Below are positions 1 to 9,754 of a DNA stretch of 42,654 nt, one piece after another. The DNA is taken from NCBI RefSeq assembly GCF_030211955.1, contig NZ_JASODI010000021.1, positions 1 to 42,654 on the forward strand, in the 5' to 3' direction. Position numbers and translations under genes: made by a program. This DNA is from Corynebacterium frankenforstense (GTDB taxonomy: Bacteria > Actinomycetota > Actinomycetes > Mycobacteriales > Mycobacteriaceae). The notes beneath the pieces were generated by a model. That model did not search any database. It had not been told where the DNA came from and worked only from the letters and a program-made list of their open reading frames with translations. The stretch's first letter is position 1, and every line of letters starts with the position of its first letter.

Positions 1-86
1 GCCCGCCGCGGGGAGTTCCTCGTGGCGGGCGCGCCGGGTTTAAGGCGTGCGGTGAGCCAGCGGGGAGCCCGCCGGCCGACCGTGCG

Positions 87-3002
87 CTAGATGCGGATGC
101 CGGTCATGCGCTCGATCTGGTCGCGCAGCTCAGCCGGGGCGAACTGCTGGAACGCCCAGGCGATGATGCCGCCGAGGCCGAGCACCACGACCAGGGCGCC
201 GATGACGCCCAGGGCGGCGGAGCTGCCGACCGGCAGGGTCGAGGAGCCGCTCGAGCCGTCGTTGCCCGGCTTGTTGTCGTCGCTCGGCTTGCCGTTGTCG
301 TCGTCGCCCGGCTTGTCGTCGTCGGAGTCTTTCAGGTTGAAGCCGACCTTGACCGGGTCGTGGTCGGAGGCGCGGAAGACGATGTTCTCCGGGTCGTCCT
401 GGTAGAAGTCGACGACGTTGTAGTTGCGTCGCGAGTACTCGAAGGCCAGCGGCTCATCGGCGTTGATGTCCCAGACCTTCGCGTCGACGACGCGGTCCAT
501 CGCCGCGGCGTTGCCCAGCGCGTGGTCGAGCGAGCCCAGCCGCGCGGAGAACTGGTAGGAGATGCCGGCGTCGTGCTCCTCGGCGATGTTGGTGTAGCCG
601 CCGTGCTCGAGCACGGCCAGGGTGCGCTCCTTGGAGTAGGAGTTCAGGTCGCCCAGGATGAAGGTCGGGGTGTCCGCCCAGTCCTCCTGCTCGTCCAGGT
701 GGGCCAGCAGGGCCTCGGCCTGGCGGGCGCGGACGTTCGGGTTATTGCCCTGGCCGTCGCCGGAGTCGGCGTCGTTGTTGGCCACGGAGCCCTTCGACTT
801 GAAGTGGTTGACCACGGCGACGAAGCTCTCGGCGTCGTCGGAGCCCGCGGCGTCGTCGGCCTCGGTGCCCTCCGCCTCGGTGCCCTCGTCGGCATCGTCG
901 GCGACGCGGGCGGCGTCGTCAGTCTCGTCGGTGTCGTCGGCGTCGTCGCCGGCGCCGGCGGCGCGGAACTCCTGGGCCAGCGGCTGGCGGGCCAGGCCGG
1001 TGAAGGCCTCGTTGTCGAAGATGCGCGACTCGCCGACCGGTTCGACGGTGTCCGGGTTGTAGATGAAGGCGGTGCGGATGACGTCCTCGGCGGTGCCGGT
1101 CTCCTCCGGGGAGGGCACGTAGGCCCAGTTGCCGCCGGCGGCGTTCAGCGCGTCGACCAGGCGGGAGAGCGCCTCGTCGCGGCGGTCCTTCGAACCGGTC
1201 ACCGAGTAGGTGTTCTCGATCTCCTCGAGACCCAGCACGTCGACGTCGAGGCGGTTGATCGCCGCGACGATCTTGCGCTCCTGGTCGCCCAGGGCCTCGG
1301 CGGTGTAGGCGCCGCGCACCGTGCAGTTGCGCGCGGTGACCGGGTTGTTCTCACGGTCGTTGTAGGAGCTGCAGTTGTGGTCGGCGCCCAGCGAGGTGAA
1401 GTAGTTGAGCACGTTGAAGCTGGCGATCGAGTAGTCGCCCTCGACGGAGTCGATCGCCTCGAGCGCGGCCGGACGCGAGTCCTCCCACGTGATCGGCAGG
1501 TCGGCGCCGGCGGTGTTGCCGGTCACCGGGGCGGTCGGCTGCAGCGACCAGGCCTCGAAGCGGTAGTCCAGGACCACCGGGTGGGCGAAGTCCACCGCGT
1601 CGCCGGTGCGCAGCGACTTGATCGTCTTCGCGTCGTCCTGGGCGATCCACGGCAGCGGGGTCGCCTGGTCGCCGCGCAGGTAGTTGCGCGAGCGGCCGTC
1701 GTCGAGGACGAGCACCTCCTCGGTCTGCTCCTCGGTCAGCTTCTGCACCGGCGAGTCCGCGGCCGTGTCCGGCTCGTGGACCTCGGTGGCCTGCAGGTAC
1801 GGCTCGTCGCCGGTGGCCAGCTGCACGGTGCCGAACTGGTTGAGGTTGTAGTTGCCGGTCACGGTCATGTCGCCGGTCGGCTTGACCAGCATGCCCTCGA
1901 AGGCCTCGCGGGCCTCGTCGCCGGCGGGAATGGCCTCGATCTCGAGGGCGACGACGGGCTCGAGGTCCTCGACCGGCTCGACGTCGGTGGCCTTGATCTG
2001 GGTCAGCTCGTAGTGCTCGCCCGCGGTGCCGGTGACGGCCACCGAGGCACCGACCTCGGGAAGCTCCTTGCCGGGACCGGTGTAGACGAACAGGCCGTGC
2101 GAGGCGTCGCCGGCCTTCGGCTCCTCGGAACCGGTGCCCGGGTCCTGCAGGTAGAAGCCGTCGAAGCCGCCCTCGGGGTAGGCCGCGGTGACCACGCCCT
2201 CGACGGTGACGGTCTGGCCGTCCAGCGGGGTGGTCGGCCCGGTTCCCTGGACCTCGGCGGCGGTGACGCGCTCGCCCGGCTCGACCGGGGTGGAGCCGTC
2301 ATCGCCGTCGGAGCCGTCGTCGGAGTCGTCACCGTCGCCCGGGTCCGCGGCGTCGTCGGAGGCCTGCGGGGTCGGGGTGTCCACGGTGAAGTCGACCGAG
2401 TTGTCGTCGGTGTCCACGCCGTCCTCGGCGCGCTGCACCGAGGTGGTGTTGGAGGTGGCGGCCGCCGGGGCGCCCTCGAAGTTCTGGGCGGAACCCCAGC
2501 CGACCAGGTCGACGACCTCGCCGTCGGCGTCGGTCAGCTCGGCGATGGCCTGCTTGGCGCTGAAGTTGAAGCCCGCCTCGAGGTCGACGCCCGGAAGCTC
2601 CTCGCCGTTGTCGCCGCCGGCGCCGGCGATCAGCAGGTGGCCGCCGGCCGGGACCTCGCCGGTCAGCGTCGTCGCCGCACCGGAGTTGCCCTTGGTGGAC
2701 TGCTGGTCGAGGGTCCAGCCCTCGACGCTGATCGCCTCGTCGGTCGGGTTGTAGAGCTCGACGAAGTCACGGTTGAACACGGCGCGGGAGTTGCCCCCGC
2801 CGCCGTAGACCTCGTTGATGACCACGTTGGAGCCGTCCGGGGCGGCCACGGCCTGCGGGACGACGATCGAGCCGGCGGCCGCCGTGACCGCGGCCGTCAG
2901 GGCGGCGGTCACGGCACGGCGCACCGGACGGCGCAGGGGACCGCGCACGGTCGGGGCGACGGGACGTCGGAAATCGGAGGGGGAGGGGCGCGGGGGCGTC
3001 AT
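87..3002 (-). CDS. nucH: Cell-surface ExeM/NucH-type extracellular endonuclease
   Basis: Secreted nuclease of 971 residues expected to hydrolyse extracellular nucleic acid, releasing nucleotides and phosphate. Domains seen in order: Arg-rich N-terminus and Ala-rich signal sequence with a cleavage region around residues 51-54; lamin-tail-like domain about 58-190 (INEVYGGGG, FVELYNP); acidic linker about 212-240; OB-fold-like segment about 255-345; endonuclease/exonuclease/phosphatase domain about 523-890 with Glu593/594, His733, GDLN (Asp785, Asn787) and SDHDP (Asp880, His881); Asp-rich stalk; one membrane segment about 927-950 and a short basic tail, so it is probably wall- or membrane-anchored. 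An acidic low-complexity stretch (residues 684-724) is inserted inside the catalytic fold. The start has an AGGAAG element nine bases upstream. A GATAAT hexamer at 3041-3046 is a candidate -10. In C. glutamicum nucH belongs to the phosphate-starvation response (known); the same role here is inferred. Confidence 0.9.
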   Translation of the reverse strand: MTPPRPSPSDFRRPVAPTVRGPLRRPVRRAVTAALTAAVTAAAGSIVVPQAVAAPDGSNVVINEVYGGGGNSRAVFNRDFVELYNPTDEAISVEGWTLDQQSTKGNSGAATTLTGEVPAGGHLLIAGAGGDNGEELPGVDLEAGFNFSAKQAIAELTDADGEVVDLVGWGSAQNFEGAPAAATSNTTSVQRAEDGVDTDDNSVDFTVDTPTPQASDDAADPGDGDDSDDGSDGDDGSTPVEPGERVTAAEVQGTGPTTPLDGQTVTVEGVVTAAYPEGGFDGFYLQDPGTGSEEPKAGDASHGLFVYTGPGKELPEVGASVAVTGTAGEHYELTQIKATDVEPVEDLEPVVALEIEAIPAGDEAREAFEGMLVKPTGDMTVTGNYNLNQFGTVQLATGDEPYLQATEVHEPDTAADSPVQKLTEEQTEEVLVLDDGRSRNYLRGDQATPLPWIAQDDAKTIKSLRTGDAVDFAHPVVLDYRFEAWSLQPTAPVTGNTAGADLPITWEDSRPAALEAIDSVEGDYSIASFNVLNYFTSLGADHNCSSYNDRENNPVTARNCTVRGAYTAEALGDQERKIVAAINRLDVDVLGLEEIENTYSVTGSKDRRDEALSRLVDALNAAGGNWAYVPSPEETGTAEDVIRTAFIYNPDTVEPVGESRIFDNEAFTGLARQPLAQEFRAAGAGDDADDTDETDDAARVADDADEGTEAEGTEADDAAGSDDAESFVAVVNHFKSKGSVANNDADSGDGQGNNPNVRARQAEALLAHLDEQEDWADTPTFILGDLNSYSKERTLAVLEHGGYTNIAEEHDAGISYQFSARLGSLDHALGNAAAMDRVVDAKVWDINADEPLAFEYSRRNYNVVDFYQDDPENIVFRASDHDPVKVGFNLKDSDDDKPGDDDNGKPSDDNKPGNDGSSGSSTLPVGSSAALGVIGALVVVLGLGGIIAWAFQQFAPAELRDQIERMTGIRI

Positions 3003-3302
3003 ATCTGCACGCTTCCTGGGAGGAGACAGGGGACGAGCTCATTATCAGCGCCCAGGCGGCTGTCGGCAGGGTGTAGGGGCGACGCCCGCGCCCGGCGCCA
3101 GCGCGTTCACCCCCGGGGCGGGAAGAATTCCGCCGCGCGCCAACCGCACGCCACCGCAGGTTCACCCCCGCGCGGCTCACTCTGCCCGGCGCGGGCGGGG
3201 CCCGGGCGGGTGAGCGAGGTGGGCGGGGCTTAGTTTCCGCAGCACCGGGGCGGTAGGCTCTGTGACGTACCGATACCTGCGAAGCCCAAAAAGGGGAGAC
3301 CT
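3003..3302. promoter_or_regulatory. Divergent nucH / purS control region
   Basis: The 300 bases between nucH and purS contain no gene that I can support. On the minus strand a GATAAT hexamer (3041-3046) suits nucH. On the plus strand TAGGCT at 3254-3259, with a weak -35 about 17 bases earlier, suits purS and would give a leader of about 37 bases. Two copies of GTTCACCCCCG lie at 3105-3115 and 3160-3170, 55 bases apart. Their first seven bases equal the core of the Streptomyces PHO-box unit, but they are not adjacent as in a classic box. Confidence 0.5.
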
Positions 3303-3554
3303 GTGGCCCGTGTAGTAGTCAATGTCATGCCCAAGGCGGAGATCCTGGACCCCCAGGGCCAGGCCGTCGTCCGCGCCCTGCACCGCACCGGCGTCGAAGG
3401 CGTCGCCGACGTGCGCCAGGGCAAGCGCTTCGAGCTCGAGGTCGACGACTCCGTCGACCGCGCCGAGCTGGAGAAGGTCGCCGAGACCCTGCTGGCCAAC
3501 ACCGTCATCGAGGACTTCGAGGTCGTCGTCGAGGCCGCGGGGGAGGCGCAGTGA
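3303..3554 (+). CDS. purS: Phosphoribosylformylglycinamidine synthase subunit PurS
   Basis: Small subunit (83 aa) of the three-part FGAM synthase of Gram-positive bacteria, which converts FGAR, ATP and glutamine to FGAM in purine synthesis. PurS dimers bridge PurL and PurQ and help pass ammonia between them. The sequence has the full PurS length and the typical [14 protein letters not shown] opening and a C-terminal segment [10 protein letters not shown]. The start is GTG, preceded by AGGGGAG seven bases upstream. The stop overlaps the purQ start by four bases (GTGA), so the two are translationally coupled. Confidence 0.96.
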   Translation: MARVVVNVMPKAEILDPQGQAVVRALHRTGVEGVADVRQGKRFELEVDDSVDRAELEKVAETLLANTVIEDFEVVVEAAGEAQ

Positions 3555-4258
3555 CCGCCCGCATCGGAGTCATCACCTTCCCCGGCACCCTCGACGACGT
3601 CGACGCCGCGCGCGCCGTGCGCTACGCCGGTGCCGAGGCCGTGGCGCTCTGGCACGCCGACGCCGACCTCAAGGGCGTCGACGCCGTGGTGGTCCCCGGC
3701 GGCTTCTCCTACGGCGACTACCTGCGCAGCGGCGCGATCTCCGCGATCGCGCCCGTGATGGGCGCCGTCGTCGAGGCCGCGGGCAAGGGCATGCCGGTGC
3801 TGGGTATCTGCAACGGCTTCCAGATCCTCACCGAGGCCCACCTGCTGCCCGGGGCGCTCACCCGCAACCAGAACCTGAGCTTCCACTGCGTGGACACCGT
3901 GCTCACCGTCGAGAACACCGACACCGCCTGGACCCACGGCCTCGACGCGGGCTCGGTCTCGGGGTCCGGCTCGGTCCCCGGTGACGGCGCCGGGATCCTC
4001 ATCCCGGCCAAGCACGGCGAGGGCCGCTTCCAGGCCTCCGCCGAGACGCTCGCCGAGCTCGAGGGTGAGGGCCGCGTGGTGTTCCGCTACACCGACAACT
4101 TCAACGGCTCGATGAACTCGATCGCCGGCATCTGCAGCGCCAACGGCCGCGTCGTCGGCCTCATGCCGCACCCCGAGCACGCCATCGACCCGCTGACCGG
4201 CCCGTCCACGGACGGCCTCAAGCTGTTCGTCTCCGCGGTCGGCACCATCGCCGCCTGA
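3551..4258 (+). CDS. purQ: FGAM synthase glutaminase subunit PurQ
   Basis: Class I glutamine amidotransferase subunit (235 aa) that supplies ammonia to PurL. The nucleophile is Cys87 in LGICNGFQ and the His/Glu pair is in MPHPEH near residues 205-211; [11 protein letters not shown] is the family signature. The GTG start lies inside the purS stop codon (4-base overlap). purL follows after 38 bases with its own strong ribosome site, so purS-purQ-purL form one operon. Length and motifs are intact. Confidence 0.97.
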   Translation: MTARIGVITFPGTLDDVDAARAVRYAGAEAVALWHADADLKGVDAVVVPGGFSYGDYLRSGAISAIAPVMGAVVEAAGKGMPVLGICNGFQILTEAHLLPGALTRNQNLSFHCVDTVLTVENTDTAWTHGLDAGSVSGSGSVPGDGAGILIPAKHGEGRFQASAETLAELEGEGRVVFRYTDNFNGSMNSIAGICSANGRVVGLMPHPEHAIDPLTGPSTDGLKLFVSAVGTIAA

Positions 4259-4296
4259 CCGTCGCGCCCGAAGCCCGAAGGGAGTTCCCCCACACC

Positions 4297-6612
4297 ATGA
4301 CCGTCCACAACGACACCGTCGCCGCGGCGCAGGCCGACCCGCACGCCGAGCAGCCCTACCGCGAGCTCGGCCTCAAAGACGACGAGTACCACCGCATCAA
4401 GGAGATCCTGGGCCGGCGCCCCACCGACGCCGAGCTCTCCGTCTACTCCGTGATGTGGTCCGAGCACTGCTCCTACAAGTCCTCCAAGGTCCACCTGCGC
4501 TACTTCGGTGAGACCACCACCGACGAGATGGCCGAGAAGATCCTCGCCGGCATCGGCGAGAACGCCGGCGTGGTCGACATCGGCGACGGCAACGCGGTGA
4601 CCTTCCGCGTCGAGTCGCACAACCACCCCTCCTACGTCGAGCCGCACCAGGGCGCCGCCACCGGCGTCGGCGGCATCGTCCGCGACATCATGGCCATGGG
4701 CGCGCGCCCGGTCGCCGTGATGGACCAGCTGCGCTTCGGCCCGGCTGACGCCGCCGACACCCAGCGCGTGCTGCCCGGCGTGGTCGACGGCATCTCGCAC
4801 TACGGCAACTGCCTGGGCCTGCCCAACATCGGCGGTGAGACCTCCTTCGACGCCACCTACGCCGGCAACCCGCTGGTCAACGCCCTGTGCGTGGGCACGC
4901 TGCGCTCCGACGACCTGAAGCTGGCCTTCGCCTCCGGCACCGGCAACAAGGTCATGCTCTTCGGCTCGCGCACCGGCCTCGACGGCATCGGCGGCGTGTC
5001 CGTGCTGGCCTCCGACACCTTCACCGAGGGCGCCGAGCGCAAGCTGCCGGCCGTCCAGGTCGGCGACCCCTTCGCTGAGAAGGTGCTCATCGAGTGCTGC
5101 CTCGACCTCTACGCCGCCGGCGTGGTCGTCGGCATCCAGGACCTGGGCGGCGCCGGCCTGGCCTGCGCGACCAGCGAGCTGGCCGCCAACGGCGACGGCG
5201 GCATGCGCGTCAACCTGGACAATGTCCCGCTGCGCGCCAAGGACATGACCGCCGCCGAGATCCTGGCCTCCGAGTCCCAGGAGCGCATGTGCGCCGTGGT
5301 CACCCCGGAGAACGTCGAGCGCTTCCGCGAGATCTGCGCCCACTGGGACGTCACCTGCGCCGAGATCGGCGAGGTCGCCCCCGGCGACCGCCTGATCATG
5401 ACCCACCAGGGCGAGGTCGTCTTCGACGCCCCGGCCCACACCATCGCCGACGACGCCCCGCAGTACAACCGCCCCTGGGCCCGCCCGGCCTGGCAGGACG
5501 AGCTGCAGGTCCAGCAGCCGGTCGAGCGGCCGGCCGACCTGGCCGAGGCGCTCAAGAAGATGGTCGCCTCCCCGGCGCTGTGCTCGCGTGCGCACATCAC
5601 CGAGCAGTACGACCGCTACGTGCGCGGCAACACCGTCAAGGCGCTCAACTCCGACGCCGGCGTGCTGCGCATCGACGAGGAGACCGGACGCGGCGTGGCC
5701 GTCGCCTCCGACGCCTCGGGCCGCTACACCAAGCTCGACCCGAACACCGGCGCGCGCCTGGCGCTGGCCGAGGCCTACCGCAACGTCGCCGTCACCGGTG
5801 CCCGCCCGGTCGCCGTGACCAACTGCCTCAACTTCGGTTCCCCGGAAAACCCCGACGTGATGTGGCAGTTCCGCGAGGCCGTCCACGGCCTGGCCGACGG
5901 CGCCCAGGAGCTGGGCATCCCGGTCTCCGGCGGCAACGTCTCCTTCTACAACCAGACAGGTGACGAGCCGATTCTGCCGACCCCGCTCGTCGGCGTGCTC
6001 GGCGTGATTGACGACGTCGCGGACGCCACCGGCCACGACCTGGGCAGCGTGCCCGAGCCCGAGTACATCTACGTGCTGGGCAAGACGCACGAGGAGTTCG
6101 GCGGCTCCGTCTGGCAGGAGATCTCCGGCGGTGGGCTCAACGGCCTGCCCCCGCAGGTCGACCTCGCCGACGAGGAGCGCCTGGCAGACTTCTTCGTGCC
6201 GGCCGCCGCGCACGGCCTGCTCACCGCCGCGCACGACTGCTCCGAGGGCGGCATCGCCCAGGCGGTCGTGGAGATGGCGATGCGCTCCGGCCTGGGTGTG
6301 GACCTGGATCTGACCGCGGTGCACGAGGAGCTGTTCACCGCGCTGTTCTCCGAGTCCGCCTCGCGTGCGGTCATCGCGACCACCGCGGACCGCGCCGACG
6401 CCGTCGAGAGCCTGCTCGGCGAGGCCGGCGTGCCGTTCATCCCGGTGGGCAAGACCGTCGCGGACTCGCGTGAGCTGAAGGTCATCGGCGAGGACGACGC
6501 GTTCACCGCCGACCTGGACGAGCTGACCGAGGCCTGGTCCGCCACGCTCCCCGACCTGTTCGGGCATGCCGTGGGTGCCAACTCGAACCCCGAGGAGCTC
6601 GAGGAGCTGTAG
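4297..6612 (+). CDS. purL: FGAM synthase large subunit PurL
   Basis: Catalytic ATP-dependent subunit (771 aa, small PurL type) of FGAM synthase. Seen: [11 protein letters not shown] near residue 50 (catalytic/ATP region), [12 protein letters not shown] with the catalytic His, [27 protein letters not shown] and, in the second half, [10 protein letters not shown]; these are the duplicated AIR-synthase-like halves of the family. AAGGGAG at 4278-4284 is a strong ribosome site. No convincing poly-T terminator follows; the downstream space is repeat-rich. Confidence 0.97.
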   Translation: MTVHNDTVAAAQADPHAEQPYRELGLKDDEYHRIKEILGRRPTDAELSVYSVMWSEHCSYKSSKVHLRYFGETTTDEMAEKILAGIGENAGVVDIGDGNAVTFRVESHNHPSYVEPHQGAATGVGGIVRDIMAMGARPVAVMDQLRFGPADAADTQRVLPGVVDGISHYGNCLGLPNIGGETSFDATYAGNPLVNALCVGTLRSDDLKLAFASGTGNKVMLFGSRTGLDGIGGVSVLASDTFTEGAERKLPAVQVGDPFAEKVLIECCLDLYAAGVVVGIQDLGGAGLACATSELAANGDGGMRVNLDNVPLRAKDMTAAEILASESQERMCAVVTPENVERFREICAHWDVTCAEIGEVAPGDRLIMTHQGEVVFDAPAHTIADDAPQYNRPWARPAWQDELQVQQPVERPADLAEALKKMVASPALCSRAHITEQYDRYVRGNTVKALNSDAGVLRIDEETGRGVAVASDASGRYTKLDPNTGARLALAEAYRNVAVTGARPVAVTNCLNFGSPENPDVMWQFREAVHGLADGAQELGIPVSGGNVSFYNQTGDEPILPTPLVGVLGVIDDVADATGHDLGSVPEPEYIYVLGKTHEEFGGSVWQEISGGGLNGLPPQVDLADEERLADFFVPAAAHGLLTAAHDCSEGGIAQAVVEMAMRSGLGVDLDLTAVHEELFTALFSESASRAVIATTADRADAVESLLGEAGVPFIPVGKTVADSRELKVIGEDDAFTADLDELTEAWSATLPDLFGHAVGANSNPEELEEL

Positions 6613-7024
6613 GGGAGCGGGGCTTCGCCCTGGTCCTGGGGTGATGCCCCGGGAAGTTCCGGGAGAGTCGCCGTGCCGGAGGACGGTGCGGTGGCTCTTT
6701 CGTGCTTCGGGGGTGTTGGGGGCCGGGGGGCTGGGGGTCGGGCCGACGGTTTCGCTGGCCGTCGGGGTGTTGCGGCCCGGGGTACCGGGAAAATGTGTCA
6801 TGGGGGAATTCAACGACCCGCGTTTTCCCAGGTCGATGAGAACCGGTCGGGCTGGGATGACACAAAAAGTCGGGTCGGGGAGCCGTCCCTGGGGATAGCG
6901 GGTAGCCAGACCGGGAAAATCAGGCAGTCCCGGGGAAAATCAGGCAGTCCCGGGGAAATGGGGCAGGAGCGGTGCCCCGGACCTCCCGGCCGGCCCCGGG
7001 CCCCCGACCGACCCCGCCCCGCTG
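6613..7024. other. Repeat-rich intergenic space after purL
   Basis: About 410 bases without a supportable gene between convergent purL and the methyltransferase. It holds an 8-base perfect inverted repeat (TGTGTCAT at 6794-6801, ATGACACA at 6857-6864) and a 20-base tandem repeat at 6914-6953. G-rich runs create long open frames that look like composition artefacts. Confidence 0.6.
6914..6960 (+). repeat. 20-base tandem repeat, two copies plus a partial third
   Basis: The unit GGAAAATCAGGCAGTCCCGG occurs at 6914-6933 and 6934-6953 without a mismatch, and GGAAATG begins a third copy at 6954. It lies in the gap between the ends of purL and the methyltransferase gene and is not part of a supported gene. 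Confidence 0.85.
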
Positions 7025-7807
7025 CTACACCCGCCCGCTGACCACGTAGTGCGGGCGGGACTCGTGGCCCGGGGCGGTGCCCAGCTCCGCGTCCAGCTCC
7101 TGGACCCGCGGCACCTCCTCGACCTGAACGTCCCTCAGCCCCGCCTCGCGGAAGACCTCGGCGAAGGCCTCCGGCCCGCGGGATCCGGCCAAGGGCAGCG
7201 TCCGGACCGTCTCGTCCGTGTAGGTCCGGGCGAATTCGTCCGGACCGCCGGCCGACTCGACCTCGAGGTCACCCACGGTGCCCTCGGGAAACCAGTTCGC
7301 GTCCACGCAGACCACCCGGCCTCCCGGGGCGAGCAGCCCGGACCAGGACCGGACGGCGGCGACCGGGTCGCGCAGGGTCCACAGCAGGAAACGCGAGACC
7401 ACGGTGTCAAAGCCCACGCCCGTCCCGACGCCGGCCGCGGCCAGGCCGGGGGCGGGTGAGACGGCGTCGGCGCGCACGAAACGGGCCAAGGGTGCGGCGG
7501 CGCGACGTCGGCAATCGAGCTCGGAGCGCGCGGCGGCGAGCATGCCCTCGGCGGTGTCCACGCCGACGACCGCGTGACCGAGGTCGGCGAGCAGGAAGGC
7601 GAGGTAGCCCGAGCCGGTGCCACAGTCGAGGACGCGGGCCGGCGGTGCGGGCAGGTGCGCGGCGAAGACGCCGGCCCACAGCTCGCGGTCGACGCGGGCG
7701 CGGCGGCCGTGCATCTGGTTGCCGTGGTAGGCCGCGGCGCGGTCGGACCAGTAGCGGTCGAGCCGCTCTTGGAGCTGAGTCAGGTCGGTGCGCAGGGAAG
7801 TGGTCAT
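7025..7807 (-). CDS. Class I SAM-dependent methyltransferase, last gene of the transporter operon
   Basis: Methyltransferase of 260 aa with a Rossmann fold. Motif I is VLDCGTGSGY (59-68), the acidic residue that should bind the SAM ribose is Asp84 (VGVDTAEG), and a post-II segment WTLRDPVAAVRSWSGLLAPGG is typical of methyltransf_11/25 proteins. The substrate cannot be told. The N-terminal W-S-D-R-A-A-A-Y segment resembles small-molecule methyltransferases. Its ATG overlaps the stop of the ABC ATPase by four bases, so it is translated as the last gene of the permease-lipoprotein-ATPase operon. That coupling suggests it acts on whatever the transporter brings in or on a metallophore; this is inference. 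Confidence 0.85.
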   Translation of the reverse strand: MTTSLRTDLTQLQERLDRYWSDRAAAYHGNQMHGRRARVDRELWAGVFAAHLPAPPARVLDCGTGSGYLAFLLADLGHAVVGVDTAEGMLAAARSELDCRRRAAAPLARFVRADAVSPAPGLAAAGVGTGVGFDTVVSRFLLWTLRDPVAAVRSWSGLLAPGGRVVCVDANWFPEGTVGDLEVESAGGPDEFARTYTDETVRTLPLAGSRGPEAFAEVFREAGLRDVQVEEVPRVQELDAELGTAPGHESRPHYVVSGRV

Positions 7808-8664
7808 TTCGGCTCCTGGTCCTCCTTGAAGGTGTCGAAGAGCAGCACGATGCGCCCGTGGACGTCGACGCGGTCGACGCGGGTGCGGTAGACGGGCTCG
7901 AGGACCTCGGGAAGCAGGATCTCGTCGGGGGTGCCCGCCGCGACGACGCCGCCGTGGTCGAGCAGCACGAGCCGGTCGCAGTAGCGCGCGGCCAGGTTCA
8001 GGTCGTGGAGGACCACAACCGTTGACCCCTCCCGGTTCGCGACCAGGTTCAACAGCTCGTACTGGTAGCGCACGTCGAGGTGGTTGGTCGGCTCGTCGAG
8101 GAAGAGGTACGGGGTCTCCTGGGCGAGCGCGCGGGCGATGAGCGCGCGCTGGCGCTCGCCGCCGGAGAGCGACTGGACGTCGCGCGGGGCGAGGTCCAGG
8201 GCGCCCAGCGAATCGAGTGCGGCCTCGACGATGCGCTCGTCCTCGGCGCGCGGGCGGGCCGTCGCGCCCAAGTAGGGTAGGCGACCGAGCATGACCAGGT
8301 CCGCCACGCGGATCGGGATGTCCGACTCCTGTTCCTGGGTGACCACCGCTATCTCGCGGGCCAATTGCTTGCGTGGGATCGAGCCCAGCGCGCGGTCGCC
8401 CACCATCACCGAGCCGGCGTCCGGGTCCAGCGACCCGTAGAGGCAGCGCAGCAGCGTCGTCTTGCCCGAGCCGTTCGGCCCGACAAGTCCCAGCACCCCG
8501 GACGGCGGTACGTCGAGGTCGACGCCGTCGAGCACGCGCTTGCGCCCGCGGTTCAGCGTCAGCCCGCGCGCGCGGATGCCGGCGGCGCTGTTCACATCGC
8601 CGACGCGCCCTGCGCCGGCCTCCGCGCCTGCACTGCCGCCGGCCGCGCCCTCACCGGATGTCAC
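7804..8664 (-). CDS. FecE/BtuD-type ABC transporter ATPase
   Basis: ATP-binding subunit (286 aa) of an iron-complex/cobalamin-type (FecCDE) importer. Walker A GPNGSGKT is at 62-69, the signature LSGGERQR at 166-173 and Walker B LFLDEP at 187-192, followed by TNHLD, which is typical of this family. The first 28 residues are an Ala/Gly-rich extension. The start is GTG, overlapping the stop of the binding-protein gene (GTGA); an internal start nearer RARGLTL is possible. It powers the permease encoded two genes upstream. Confidence 0.93.
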   Translation of the reverse strand: MTSGEGAAGGSAGAEAGAGRVGDVNSAAGIRARGLTLNRGRKRVLDGVDLDVPPSGVLGLVGPNGSGKTTLLRCLYGSLDPDAGSVMVGDRALGSIPRKQLAREIAVVTQEQESDIPIRVADLVMLGRLPYLGATARPRAEDERIVEAALDSLGALDLAPRDVQSLSGGERQRALIARALAQETPYLFLDEPTNHLDVRYQYELLNLVANREGSTVVVLHDLNLAARYCDRLVLLDHGGVVAAGTPDEILLPEVLEPVYRTRVDRVDVHGRIVLLFDTFKEDQEPK

Positions 8665-9692
8665 TGATTGTTCTCCAGGAACTCGTCGACCTTCTCCAGA
8701 CCGTCGACGGCCAGCGGCGTCGGCGGCTCGGCGAAGTTGAGCAGCAGCGGCATGATGCGGTTCTCGCGCACGGCGTTCGAGTTCTCCAAGCCCTTGATCT
8801 GCTTGACCGCGTCAACCACCGGCCCGGCCTCGCCCTCGGAGTAGAGCGCGATGATCACGTCGGGGTCGCGCGCGAGGAGGTCCTCGGCGGTGACCTCGAA
8901 GACGCGCTCGGAGGAGTCTCCGTAGACGTTCTCCAGCCCGGCGGACTCGACGATCGGGTGCGACATCGATCCGGTGCCGTAGGCGTAGGTCACGCCGCCG
9001 CCTACGGTCGGGTAGAGCACGGCGACCGAGCGGCCCTCGCCGCTGGCCTTGTTCGCCAGTTCGGCGACGCGCTTCTCGAGGTCCGCCACGACCTCGTCGG
9101 CCTTGTCCTCACGGTCGAAGACCTTGCCGTAGAGGCGCACCTCGTCGTAGACGTCGTCCCAGGTCACCGGCGACTTCAGGGCGTCGCAGAAGCCGGGCTC
9201 CTCGAGCATGCGCACCCCGCCGGTGTCGCCCATGGTCTGGCGGTTGACGGTGTCGGTGAAGCCGAGCACGAGGTCCGGCGAGGTGGCCACGATCTCCTCC
9301 TTGGAGATCTGCAGGTGTCCGGAGGCGTCGAGCTTGTCGGTGATGCTCGGGATCTCGGCGATCTTCGCGTTGGTGGCGTCGTCGTAGTACTCGGTGGGGT
9401 ACTGGCCGGCGCGCGCGGTGACGCGGTCGAGCACACCGAGCGCGTTGAGCGTGGCGATCGACGCCGGCTTGAGCGTGGTCACCCGCTCCGGCGCGGCGTC
9501 GAAGTCGACGGTCTCGCCGCAGTTCTCGACGCTGACGGCGGCTTGATTGGCGACGCCGCCCCCCTCGCCGTCGGCGGTTCCCTCGCCGTTTGCGCCGCAG
9601 GCGGCCAGCGGCAGCACCAGCGTGCAGCAGGCCAGGGTCGCGAGGGCGCGGCGGGATCCGCGGGCGCGGCGGGGGCGGGTGAAGGAGTTCAT
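8661..9692 (-). CDS. Periplasmic-binding-protein-2 family lipoprotein of a metal/metal-chelate importer
   Basis: Substrate-binding lipoprotein of 343 aa in the FecB/BtuF family (PF01497). The N-terminus has Arg-rich residues, a hydrophobic stretch and lipobox LAAC with the modified Cys32. After a Gly/Glu/Ala-rich spacer come APERVTTLKPASIATLNALGV and, later, a segment ISKEEIVATSPDLVLGF, both characteristic. The ATG at 9690-9692 was chosen because it gives the shortest signal peptide with a proper lipobox and has AAAGGAC upstream; the frame stays open much further 5' only as a shadow of the permease gene. The ligand may be a siderophore, haem, cobalamin or another metal complex; nothing in the sequence decides. 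Confidence 0.9.
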   Translation of the reverse strand: MNSFTRPRRARGSRRALATLACCTLVLPLAACGANGEGTADGEGGGVANQAAVSVENCGETVDFDAAPERVTTLKPASIATLNALGVLDRVTARAGQYPTEYYDDATNAKIAEIPSITDKLDASGHLQISKEEIVATSPDLVLGFTDTVNRQTMGDTGGVRMLEEPGFCDALKSPVTWDDVYDEVRLYGKVFDREDKADEVVADLEKRVAELANKASGEGRSVAVLYPTVGGGVTYAYGTGSMSHPIVESAGLENVYGDSSERVFEVTAEDLLARDPDVIIALYSEGEAGPVVDAVKQIKGLENSNAVRENRIMPLLLNFAEPPTPLAVDGLEKVDEFLENNQ

Positions 9693-9754
9693 CTGGGGTC
9701 CTTTCGGGGAAGTGTCAGTTGGGTTTTTCAGTTGGTGTGTCTCGGTTGGCGGTC

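Noticed and set aside
360..3233. Very long open frame (957 codons) opposite the nuclease gene, and a similar one of 908 codons opposite purL (4087-6813)
   Set aside because: Both are antisense shadows caused by high GC at codon position 3; the products are Val/Gly/Asp/Arg-rich with no domain, and the sense proteins are certain.
7457..8025. Arg-rich open frames on the plus strand across the methyltransferase and ATPase genes
   Set aside because: Antisense to well-supported genes; composition typical of frame shadows.
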